From Nocardioides ganghwensis (GTDB taxonomy: Bacteria > Actinomycetota > Actinomycetes > Propionibacteriales > Nocardioidaceae), in the NCBI RefSeq assembly GCF_014779655.1, contig NZ_JACXYX010000012.1, forward strand, positions 143,684 through 207,683: a stretch of DNA of 64,000 nucleotides, read 5' to 3'. A program made the translations under genes and the position numbers. Position 1 is the first letter of the stretch. The number at the start of each line of letters is the position of its first letter. The notes under the pieces were generated by a model. It had not been told where the DNA came from. It made no database searches and saw only the letters and a program-made list of their open reading frames with translations. Below are positions 25,909-33,288 of this stretch, in pieces.

Positions 25909-27600
25909 ATGACCACACCGGCGAGCTCATCCGCGAACTCCCTGAGCGGGACCCCGGTCGTGCCGGGCGTCGCCGCAGGGCCCGTCCTCCACGTGCGGGG
26001 GGAGGTGTCGCCCGACGCGATCGCCCGCTTCGGTGACGGAGACTTCGCCGACGCGGAGGCCGCGCTGGCGGCGTACGACGAGGCGGCGGTCGCCGTGGCG
26101 GAGACATTCTCCGCCAAGGCCGCCGACGCCCAGGGCGCGGCGGCCGAGGTGCTCACGGCGAGCGCCGGCCTCGCGCGTGACAAGGGGTTGCGCTCCGCCG
26201 TCGCCAAGAACCTCCAGTCCGGGCAGGGCCCGGTCAAGGCCGTGCAGGGCGCGGTGGAGCAGTTCGTCACGATCTTCACCAACATGGGCGGCCTGATGGC
26301 CGAGCGGGTCACCGACCTGCGCGACATCGAGCGCCGGGTCGTCGCGCACCTCGTCGGTGAGCCCCCGCCGGGCGTGCCGACCCCGAGCGAGCCGTCGATC
26401 CTGGTCGCCGAGGACCTCGCCCCGAGCGACACCTCGGGACTCGACCCCGCACTTGTCACCGCGCTCGTCACCGAGCGCGGAGGCGCCACCAGCCACACCG
26501 CGATCATCGCCCGCCAGCTCGGCATCCCGTGCGTGGTCGGCGCCGCGGGGTGCATGGAGATCCCTGCCGGCGCGTTCGTCGTGGTCGACGGCGAGACCGG
26601 TGTCGTCGAGCAGGGCGCCGACCCCGACGAGGCGTCCGCCCGTGTCGAGGAGAGCCGCCGCCTGCGCGAGGAGCTCGCCAGCTGGAACGGCCCGGCGTCG
26701 ACCTCCGACGGACTGCCAATCAAGCTGCTGGCCAACGTCGCCGACGGGCCGTCCGCCGCGTCCGCCGGCACCGAGCCCGTGCAGGGGGTCGGACTGTTCC
26801 GCACCGAGCTGTGCTTCCTCAACCGCAAGGACGAGCCCAGCGTCGAGGAGCAGGCCGACATCTACTCCGACGTCCTCTCGCCCTACTCCGACGGTCGCTA
26901 CGTCGTCGTACGCACCCTCGACGCCGGCTCCGACAAGCCGATCGCGTTCGCGACCCAGGAGGGGGAGGAGAACCCCGCCCTCGGCGTACGCGGCCTGCGG
27001 CTGAGCTTCGGCAACCCGGGCCTGATGGACCGCCAGCTCGACGGCATCGCCGCGGCGGCCGAGCGCACCGGCACCGAGACGTGGGTGATGGCGCCGATGG
27101 TCGCGACCGTCGCCGAGGCCGCCGACTTCGCCGAGAAGGTGCACGCGCGCGGGCTCAAGGCCGGCGTCATGGTCGAGATCCCCAGCGCGGCGCTGCTCGC
27201 CCACCGGATGCTCGAGGTCGTCGACTTCCTCTCCATCGGCACCAACGACCTCACCCAGTACGCCATGGCCGCCGACCGCATGGCCACCGACCTCGCCCAC
27301 CTGACCGACCCGTGGCAGCCGGCGGTGCTCCAGCTGATCGCGATCACGGCGCACGCGGGAGTCGAGGCGGGCAAGCCCGTCGGGGTCTGCGGCGAGGCCG
27401 CGGCCGACCCGCTGCTGGCGACGGCGCTCATCGGCATGGGCATCTCGTCGCTCTCGATGGCCGCGCGAGCCGTACGCCCCGTCGGCGCGCAGCTGGGCAA
27501 GGTCAGCTTCGAGACCTGCGAGGCCGCGGCCGAGGCTGCGCTGGGGGCCCCCGACCCGATGGCCGCGCGGGCTGCTGTGCGGGAGCTGCTCGGCCACTGA
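25909..27600 (+). CDS. ptsI: Phosphoenolpyruvate--protein phosphotransferase (enzyme I)
   Basis: EI takes phosphate from PEP and passes it to HPr, driving all PTS uptake. The 563-residue protein has the N-terminal HPr-binding domain, the phospho-His segment ERGGATSHTAIIARQLGIPCVVG, the linker, and the PEP-binding TIM barrel with GLFRTELCFL, LGVRGLRLSF, GVMVEIPSAAL, IGTNDLTQYAMAADR and VCGEAAADP. ATG 25909 is chosen because of the upstream promoter spacing; a GTG at 25891 is in frame but lies before the -10 box. It is divergent from fruR, so both PTS arms could respond to the same regulator. Confidence 0.96.
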   Translation: MTTPASSSANSLSGTPVVPGVAAGPVLHVRGEVSPDAIARFGDGDFADAEAALAAYDEAAVAVAETFSAKAADAQGAAAEVLTASAGLARDKGLRSAVAKNLQSGQGPVKAVQGAVEQFVTIFTNMGGLMAERVTDLRDIERRVVAHLVGEPPPGVPTPSEPSILVAEDLAPSDTSGLDPALVTALVTERGGATSHTAIIARQLGIPCVVGAAGCMEIPAGAFVVVDGETGVVEQGADPDEASARVEESRRLREELASWNGPASTSDGLPIKLLANVADGPSAASAGTEPVQGVGLFRTELCFLNRKDEPSVEEQADIYSDVLSPYSDGRYVVVRTLDAGSDKPIAFATQEGEENPALGVRGLRLSFGNPGLMDRQLDGIAAAAERTGTETWVMAPMVATVAEAADFAEKVHARGLKAGVMVEIPSAALLAHRMLEVVDFLSIGTNDLTQYAMAADRMATDLAHLTDPWQPAVLQLIAITAHAGVEAGKPVGVCGEAAADPLLATALIGMGISSLSMAARAVRPVGAQLGKVSFETCEAAAEAALGAPDPMAARAAVRELLGH

Positions 27601-27623
27601 GGCCCCGTGCCGACCGACTCCGC

Positions 27624-27640
27624 GCCTCCCTCACGGAGGC
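27624..27640 (+). terminator. Small hairpin after ptsI
   Basis: GCCTCC-CTCAC-GGAGGC lies 24 bases after the ptsI stop and 27 bases before the next ATG. It is short and without a U-tract, so it may only stabilise or attenuate. Confidence 0.3.
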
Positions 27641-27666
27641 TCCATCCACCTCACCACGGAGGAACC

Positions 27667-29403
27667 ATGACATCAGCGTACGACCGGTACCGCGCGGCCG
27701 ACCTCGAGCTGCCCGAAGCTGCCTGGGCCTGGAACCTGTGGGGCGCGGGCGAGGAGAACATGGGCAAGGACGACCAGCCCGAGCTGCTCCCCATCCCGTC
27801 ACCCGATGCCGACCACATGCTGGTGCGCATCGACAGCGTGGGCCTCTGCTTCTCCGACGTGAAGATCATGCGCCAGGGCGGCAGCCACCCGAAGCTCTAC
27901 GACCGCGACCTGTCCAAGGAGCCCACCCGACTGGGGCACGAGGTCAGCCTCACCGTCATCGAGGTCGGCGACAACCTCAAGGACCGGTACCACGCGGGCC
28001 AGCGGCTGGCCGTGCAGCCCGACATCTACCAGGACGGCAAGAGCACCGCCTACGGCTACACGATCCCCGGCGGGCTGATCCAGTACCACCTGATGGGCTC
28101 GGAGATGCTCGAGACCGACGACGGCGCCTGCCTGCTGCCCCTCCCCGACACGATGGGGTACGCCGAGGGGTCCACGCTGGAGCCGTGGGGTTGCGTGATG
28201 GCCGCCTACACCCAGCGTCGCCGGCTCGAACCCCGGGCCGGCGGGACCATGTGGATCGTCGGCCGGCCCGGGGACGAGCGGGACTACCTCTTCTCCTCGG
28301 GGCTGGACGCTCCGGCCACCATCGTGATGACCGACGCGCCGGCCTCGGTGCAGGAGCTGGTGGAGCGCACCTCGGCCACCACGGTCGTGCGCAACGGCAT
28401 CGGCACCGACGACTACCAGTCGTTGGTGGACGAGCTGACCGACGGCGCCGGCTTCGACGACATCGTCATCCTCGATCCTCGTTCCGCGGCGACGGTGGGT
28501 GCCGTGGCCCGACACATTGCCCGGCGGGGCACCCTCAACATGGTGGGCGAGACCGCCCTCGACGGCCTGGTGGACACCGACGTCGGTCGTCTGCACTACG
28601 ACTACACCGCCTACCTCGGCGGCCGGGGTCCGGACATCGCCGCCTCCTACGGAGAGGCGCGCAACCGCTGTGACCTGCGTCCGCGGGGCACGACGGTCTT
28701 CGTGGGCGCCGGTGGCCCCATGGGGCTGATGCACGTCCAGCGGGCCATCCAGCAGCCCGACGGCCCCCGCACGATCGTCGCCACCGAGGTGAGCGACGAG
28801 CGCCTGAAGAGCCTCGAGGACCGTCTGGCCCACCTGGCGGAGAGCAACGACTGCGAGCTGCTCACCTTCAACTCCCAGGCCGCGGACCAGTCCCTCCACG
28901 ACTTCGTCATGGGGATCACCGACGGCCAGGGTGCCGACGACGTGGTGGTCAGCGTCCCGATCTCCGCCGTGATGGCCGAGGCCGACACACTGATGAAGTC
29001 CGACGGCATGCTGGTCTTCTTCGCCGGCGTTCCCAACGGCACGCTGGCGCCGCTGAACCTGAGCGCGGTCTACCTGGACAACGCCCAGTACACCGGGACC
29101 TCAGGCCTGACCATCCACGACCAGCAGCAGGTGGTGGACCTGGCCAACCAGGGCGACCTCTCCCCGGGATCCATCGTCGGCGCCGTCGGCGGCATGCTGG
29201 CGGCCAAGGACGGCCTCCAGGCACTGGTCGACGGTCGCTACTCCGGGAAGGTGCTGATCTTCCCCCAGATCCACGACCTCCCCCTCATGGGGCTCGACGA
29301 GCTGAGGGAGACGTTGCCGGACGTCGCCGAGAAGCTGGGGCCCGGCGACACGTGGAACGACGAGGCGGAGAAGGCGCTCTTCGAGAGCCAGCTGGGCAGC
29401 TAG
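27667..29403 (+). CDS. Long zinc-type alcohol dehydrogenase family protein with duplicated nucleotide-binding region
   Basis: At 578 residues this protein is much longer than usual 350-400 residue MDR dehydrogenases. Residues 1 to about 190 form the catalytic domain, with GLCFSDVKIM (Cys replacing the usual CGTDxH pattern), RLGHEVSLTVIEVG and a later EPWGCVMAAY. Two Rossmann-like units follow. The first (about 195-340) has a degenerate TMWIVGRPGDE start and LTDGAGFDDIVILD. The second (about 345-540) has an intact FVGAGGPMGLMHVQ loop and ITDGQGADDVVVSVP. A GGAGGAACC site precedes ATG 27667. It lies between ptsI and the mannitol permease and no classical mtlD is nearby, so oxidation of a hexitol phosphate is a context-based guess; L-sorbose-phosphate reductase-like activity is an alternative. 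Confidence 0.82.
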   Translation: MTSAYDRYRAADLELPEAAWAWNLWGAGEENMGKDDQPELLPIPSPDADHMLVRIDSVGLCFSDVKIMRQGGSHPKLYDRDLSKEPTRLGHEVSLTVIEVGDNLKDRYHAGQRLAVQPDIYQDGKSTAYGYTIPGGLIQYHLMGSEMLETDDGACLLPLPDTMGYAEGSTLEPWGCVMAAYTQRRRLEPRAGGTMWIVGRPGDERDYLFSSGLDAPATIVMTDAPASVQELVERTSATTVVRNGIGTDDYQSLVDELTDGAGFDDIVILDPRSAATVGAVARHIARRGTLNMVGETALDGLVDTDVGRLHYDYTAYLGGRGPDIAASYGEARNRCDLRPRGTTVFVGAGGPMGLMHVQRAIQQPDGPRTIVATEVSDERLKSLEDRLAHLAESNDCELLTFNSQAADQSLHDFVMGITDGQGADDVVVSVPISAVMAEADTLMKSDGMLVFFAGVPNGTLAPLNLSAVYLDNAQYTGTSGLTIHDQQQVVDLANQGDLSPGSIVGAVGGMLAAKDGLQALVDGRYSGKVLIFPQIHDLPLMGLDELRETLPDVAEKLGPGDTWNDEAEKALFESQLGS

Positions 29404-29434
29404 GCCAACCTCCCGTTTTCGGTAAAACCACAGA

Positions 29435-29457
29435 TTCGGGCACAGATCATGCCCGAA
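29435..29457 (+). promoter_or_regulatory. Palindromic operator candidate upstream of mtlA
   Basis: TTCGGGCA (29435-29442) and TGCCCGAA (29450-29457) are perfect inverted repeats with a 7-base spacer. A second dyad GTTTT-CGGT-AAAAC lies at 29415-29428. Together they suggest binding of a dimeric regulator before mtlA, although no mannitol-specific regulator gene is in the window. Confidence 0.5.
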
Positions 29458-29503
29458 CGCTTGGCAACAGGCCCGATCGTGAGGTTTAATCCAGAGATCG
29501 TGT

Positions 29504-29522
29504 GACGGGGGTCACCCCCGTC
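29504..29522 (+). promoter_or_regulatory. Leader hairpin before mtlA
   Basis: GACGGGGG-TCA-CCCCCGTC is a perfect 8-bp stem with a 3-base loop, ending 24 bases before the mtlA ATG. It may affect mRNA stability or translation. Confidence 0.4.
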
Positions 29523-29546
29523 GAGCTCTCATGGAGGACACAACCA

Positions 29547-31061
29547 ATGGCGACCACAGACACCACTCCCGCCACCCGGTCGGGCGCGCGGGTGCACGTG
29601 CAGAAGTTCGGCACGTTCCTCTCCAACATGGTCATGCCCAACATCGGCGCCTTCATCGCCTGGGGCCTCATCACCGCCCTCTTCATCGAGGTGGGCTGGC
29701 TGCCGAAGCTCGGCATCGGCGACAGCGCCGGAAGCTGGGTCGCCGAGATCGGCGGCTGGGGCGACTTCGCCGGTGGCGGCATCGTCGGGCCGATGATCAC
29801 CTACCTGCTGCCGATCCTCATCGGCTACACCGGTGGACGGATGGTCTACGACACCCGCGGTGGCGTCGTGGGCGCGATCGCCACCATGGGCGTCATCGCC
29901 GGTACCGAGATCCCGATGTTCATGGGCGCCATGATCATGGGCCCGCTCGGCGGCTGGTCGATGAAGCACATCGACGCCATCTGGGACGGCAAGATCAAGC
30001 CGGGCTTCGAGATGCTGGTCAACAACTTCGCCGCCGGCATCTGGGGCGGCATCCTGGCCACGTTCGCCTTCTTCGTGATGAGCCCGATCGTCACCTGGAT
30101 CAGCGACCGCCTCGGCGAGGGGGTCGACTGGCTCGTCACCAACAACCTGCTCCCGCTGACGTCGCTGATCATCGAGCCCGCGAAGGTGCTCTTCCTCAAC
30201 AACGCGATCAACCACGGCGTGCTGACGCCGCTGGGCACCCAGGAGGCGGTCGAGCAGGGCAAGTCCGTGCTGTTCCTCCTCGAGGCCAACCCCGGCCCCG
30301 GTCTGGGTCTGCTCACCGCCTACATGGTGTTCGGTCGAGGCCTGGCCAAGGCCTCGGCCCCGGGTGCCGCGATCATCCACTTCCTGGGCGGCATCCACGA
30401 GATCTACTTCCCCTACGTGCTGATGAAGCCGAAGCTGATCGTGGCGATGATCGCGGGCGGCATGACCGGCGTGTTCCTCAACGTCCTCTTCGACGTCGGC
30501 CTGCGTGCTCCGGCCGCCCCCGGCTCGATCTTCGCGGTCTACGCGCAGGTGGCCACTGACAGCTACCTCGGCGTGACGATCGCGGTGCTCGGCTCCGCGG
30601 CGGTGACCTTCCTCGTGGCGTCATTCCTGCTCCGCACCGACAAGGCCGAGGAGGCCGACGACCAGCTGGTCCACGCGACCGCCTCGATGGAGGCCATGAA
30701 GGGCAAGCAGTCCGTCGCGTCCTCCGCCTTGGTCGGCGGCGGCGCCGGCGCCGCCACCGAGACCCGTGAGATCCGCACCATCGTGTTCGCCTGCGACGCC
30801 GGCATGGGGTCCTCGGCCATGGGGGCATCGGTCCTCCGCAAGAAGATCCACGACTCCGGTCACACCGAGGTGACGGTGGTCAACAAGGCCATCGCCAACC
30901 TCACCGACGACGTCGACCTGGTGGTCACCCACCAGGACCTCACCGACCGGGCCCGCCAGAAGACCCCGTCGGCCGTCCACGTGTCGGTCGACAACTTCAT
31001 GGGCAGCCCGAGGTACGACGAGATCGTGGAGCTGGTCCGGGAGAACAACAACCCGGCCTGA
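29547..31061 (+). CDS. mtlA: PTS mannitol transporter subunit IICB
   Basis: This 504-residue permease imports and phosphorylates mannitol. The IIC domain (about 1-360) starts with VQKFGTFLSNMVMPNIGAF and has the conserved GIHEIYFPYVLMKP loop carrying the functional Glu. The IIB domain (about 405-504) has the phospho-Cys in VFACDAGMGSSAMGA. Unlike the E. coli IICBA fusion, the IIA domain is a separate gene downstream. ATG 29547 has GGAGG at 29533-29537; an upstream in-frame GTG at 29502 has no comparable site. Confidence 0.95.
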   Translation: MATTDTTPATRSGARVHVQKFGTFLSNMVMPNIGAFIAWGLITALFIEVGWLPKLGIGDSAGSWVAEIGGWGDFAGGGIVGPMITYLLPILIGYTGGRMVYDTRGGVVGAIATMGVIAGTEIPMFMGAMIMGPLGGWSMKHIDAIWDGKIKPGFEMLVNNFAAGIWGGILATFAFFVMSPIVTWISDRLGEGVDWLVTNNLLPLTSLIIEPAKVLFLNNAINHGVLTPLGTQEAVEQGKSVLFLLEANPGPGLGLLTAYMVFGRGLAKASAPGAAIIHFLGGIHEIYFPYVLMKPKLIVAMIAGGMTGVFLNVLFDVGLRAPAAPGSIFAVYAQVATDSYLGVTIAVLGSAAVTFLVASFLLRTDKAEEADDQLVHATASMEAMKGKQSVASSALVGGGAGAATETREIRTIVFACDAGMGSSAMGASVLRKKIHDSGHTEVTVVNKAIANLTDDVDLVVTHQDLTDRARQKTPSAVHVSVDNFMGSPRYDEIVELVRENNNPA

Positions 31062-31083
31062 CCGCCCCGCCCGGACGTACCTG

Positions 31084-31129
31084 ACGTCGAGCCCGGCTCT
31101 CCATCCCCCGGGAGGGCCGGGCCCGACGT
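31084..31129 (+). terminator. Hairpin after mtlA
   Basis: CCCGGCTCTCC (31092-31102) pairs with GGAGGGCCGGG (31111-31121), and ACGTCG / CGACGT extend the stem. It starts 23 bases after the mtlA stop. Confidence 0.6.
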
Positions 31130-31177
31130 TCTCGGGCCCGATCCGTCGCCCCGACGGTGTGGTCTGATGAGCAGCAC

Positions 31178-31211
31178 CCGACTGACCCACCCGACTGACA
31201 CACCGACTGAC
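31178..31211 (+). repeat. Three short direct repeats before mtlF
   Basis: CCGACTGAC occurs at 31178, 31191 and 31203, about one helical turn plus two apart, in the region just upstream of mtlF. It could be a regulator-binding array or chance. Confidence 0.45.
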
Positions 31212-31245
31212 AACACCACGACACCTGCGAGGAAAGAGGCGCCAG

Positions 31246-31680
31246 ATGAGCGACGTACTGAGCCGGGAAGCGATCGTGCTCGGCGGACAGGCCAGGGACC
31301 GCGACGCGGCCATCACCGAGGCCGGCAGGCTGCTGGTCGCAGCCGGCGCGGTCGACGAGGCGTACGTCGACGCCATGCACGAGCGCGAGACGTCGGTCTC
31401 GACCTTCATGGGCAACGGTCTCGCCATCCCGCACGGCACCAACGAGGCGAAGGCGCTGATCCGGCACACGGCGATCTCCTTCATCCGCTACGACGAGCCG
31501 ATCGACTGGAAGGGCAGCCCTGCGAAGTACGTCGTCGGCATCGCCGGTGCCGGCGACGACCACCTGACGGTGCTCCAGGCCCTCGCGGGTGCGTTCACCG
31601 ACGACGCCCAGATCGCCGCCCTCGACGCGGCCCGGACGCCCGACGACGTCCTCGCCGTGCTGGGTGACGTCAGCGCCTGA
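31246..31680 (+). CDS. mtlF: PTS mannitol transporter subunit IIA
   Basis: The 144-residue IIA protein receives phosphate from HPr and passes it to the IIB domain of MtlA. The phospho-His is in GNGLAIPHGTNEAK, and the C-terminal GIAGAGDDHLTVLQALAG is typical of mannitol/fructose IIA. A separate mtlF next to an IICB mtlA is common in Gram-positive bacteria. A GAGGAAAGAGG site precedes ATG 31246. A strong terminator follows. Confidence 0.94.
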   Translation: MSDVLSREAIVLGGQARDRDAAITEAGRLLVAAGAVDEAYVDAMHERETSVSTFMGNGLAIPHGTNEAKALIRHTAISFIRYDEPIDWKGSPAKYVVGIAGAGDDHLTVLQALAGAFTDDAQIAALDAARTPDDVLAVLGDVSA

Positions 31681-31728
31681 CGTACGCCCACCCGTGTCCC
31701 GCCGAGCCCGGTAACGGGTCCGTCCTCA

Positions 31729-31767
31729 CACTCCCGCCCCCACTGATGGGGGCGGGAGTGCTTCTTT
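31729..31767 (+). terminator. Rho-independent terminator after mtlF
   Basis: A perfect 14-bp stem (31729-31742 / 31747-31760) with a CTGA loop is followed by the T-rich CTTCTTT. This is the most canonical intrinsic terminator in the window. Confidence 0.9.
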
Positions 31768-31816
31768 CGGGCAGTTGCCGTCGGGCGCTGGGACACGCCG
31801 AAGCCTGCGCACGCCG

Positions 31817-31841
31817 CACTACTGCGGGATGCGTAGTAGTG
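31817..31841 (+). promoter_or_regulatory. PadR autoregulatory operator candidate
   Basis: CACTACT (31817-31823) and AGTAGTG (31835-31841) are perfect inverted repeats with an 11-base spacer, overlapping the probable -10 of padR. Confidence 0.55.
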
Positions 31842-31842
31842 T
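31837..31842 (+). promoter_or_regulatory. -10 hexamer for leaderless padR
   Basis: TAGTGT is 7 bases before ATG 31850 and lies within the right operator arm. Confidence 0.45.
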
Positions 31843-31849
31843 GCGCCGC

Positions 31850-32203
31850 ATGGATCAGACCCAGCTCCTCAAGGGAGTGCTCGACCTCGCGGTCCTCGCC
31901 GTGGTGCAGGACGAGGACGGCTACGGCTACGACATCGTGCGCCGTCTGCGCGAGGGAGGACTGGCCGAGGTCGGCGACGCCTCGGTGTACGGCACCCTCC
32001 GCCGCCTCTACGCCGCCGGCGCGCTGACGTCGTACGTCGTGCCGTCCGAGAGCGGCCCGCACCGCAAGTACTACGGCATCACGCCCATCGGTCGCGAGCA
32101 GCTCGCCCGCCAGCGCGACGACTGGCACGCCTTCGCCACGACCCTCGACGGGCTCCTCGCCGGACCCGCCGCCCCTGCCCCTGCCCGAGGAGCCAGCGCA
32201 TGA
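31850..32203 (+). CDS. PadR family transcriptional regulator
   Basis: The 117-residue protein is a small PadR-type winged-helix regulator: QLLKGVLDLAVLAVVQDEDGYGYDIVRRL, the recognition segment DASVYGTLRRLYAAGAL and the wing GPHRKYYGITPIGREQL. It lacks the long C-terminal helix domain of larger PadR proteins. Start at 31850 fits the upstream hexamer. The ATGA overlap with the next gene, a HAAS-type membrane protein, matches the common PadR/HAAS partnership, where the pair controls itself or an envelope function. Confidence 0.93.
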   Translation: MDQTQLLKGVLDLAVLAVVQDEDGYGYDIVRRLREGGLAEVGDASVYGTLRRLYAAGALTSYVVPSESGPHRKYYGITPIGREQLARQRDDWHAFATTLDGLLAGPAAPAPARGASA

Positions 32204-33288
32204 ACACCACCCAGCTGCCCGTCCGTCCCGACGTCACGGCCTTCGTCGCGCGCGTCCGCGAGCTGCTCGCCGACCTCCCCGAGGAGGACCGGCTCGAACT
32301 CACCGAGGGCCTCGAGGCCGACCTGGCCGACCAGGTCGCCGAGCACGGCGGGGGAGTGCTCGGCGACCCGGAGGCGTACGCCCGGGAGCTGCGCGCCGCG
32401 GCCGGGTTCGACCCGGTCGCCCGACGGCGCGTCCGGGTGCCACGAGGACGGTCCGCGTCCGAGCTGCTCGACGGGGTCCGCGGCTGGTGGGACGACCAGG
32501 TGGCGCGGCCGAGGGTCGCCCCCGCCTGGTCCGTGGTGGTCGCGCTGCGGCCCGCGTGGTGGGTGTTCCGCGCCTGGGTGGCAGCGGTCGCCTTCTGCAT
32601 CCTGGTGCCCGGCTACACGCCGTGGAGCCTGGCGTGGCTGCCCGGCGTGAGCCCCGGGGTCGGCCTCGGCGTCCTGGCCGTGTGCGTGGTCGGCAGCACC
32701 CTGGTCGGCCTGGGTCGACTGTGGCCCGGGTCCGCGCCGACCGGGTCGCGCGGCGTCGCCGCTCGCCTGCTGGTCGTCGGACTGAACGTGCTCGCGCTGG
32801 GCGTGACCTCGTTCGCCGCGGAGAAGGTCAGCGACGTGCAGTGGGAGCGCGACCGCGCGAACGGCTTCTACGACAGCTCGTGGACGAAGGACCTCGGCGT
32901 GATGAACCGCGGTGAGCAGGTCTGCAACATCGCGGCCTACGACGCGGACGGCCAGCCGCTCGTCGGTGTCCAGCTCTACGACCAGGACGGGCGCCCGCTC
33001 GACGTGCGGTGCCACGGCCAGCAGGGCCGTACGGTCCCGTGGATGCTCGGCGACGTCACGCGATGGAACGTCTTCCCGCTCGGCGAGCGCGCCTTCCCGG
33101 CCCGCCGGGCCGCGCAGCGTGAGGACCTCGAGGGAGCGGCCTTCCCCGTCCCGGACCGCGCGACCACCCCCGCGGTGACCAACCCGCTGGTGCCGGCCGA
33201 GGCCGAGGCGGAGCCGGCACCCACACGGAAGAAGGACGATGACCGACGGGAGGGCGAGCGCCGGGAGCGCGACGTCAGCAGGCGGTGA
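32200..33288 (+). CDS. Membrane protein with N-terminal HAAS (DUF1700-like) domain, partner of PadR
   Basis: The 362-residue protein begins with a helical HAAS-like domain (residues about 10-70, VRELLADLPEEDRLELTEGL and GDPEAYARELRAAAGF). This is the domain type that accompanies PadR regulators. Four hydrophobic segments follow (about 120-215), then a periplasm-side region with NIAAYDADGQPLVGVQLYDQ and an acidic/basic C-terminal tail KKDDDRREGERRERD. It overlaps the padR stop and its own 3' end overlaps the convergent oxidoreductase gene by 14 bases. Function beyond PadR-linked signalling is unknown. Confidence 0.83.
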   Translation: MNTTQLPVRPDVTAFVARVRELLADLPEEDRLELTEGLEADLADQVAEHGGGVLGDPEAYARELRAAAGFDPVARRRVRVPRGRSASELLDGVRGWWDDQVARPRVAPAWSVVVALRPAWWVFRAWVAAVAFCILVPGYTPWSLAWLPGVSPGVGLGVLAVCVVGSTLVGLGRLWPGSAPTGSRGVAARLLVVGLNVLALGVTSFAAEKVSDVQWERDRANGFYDSSWTKDLGVMNRGEQVCNIAAYDADGQPLVGVQLYDQDGRPLDVRCHGQQGRTVPWMLGDVTRWNVFPLGERAFPARRAAQREDLEGAAFPVPDRATTPAVTNPLVPAEAEAEPAPTRKKDDDRREGERRERDVSRR

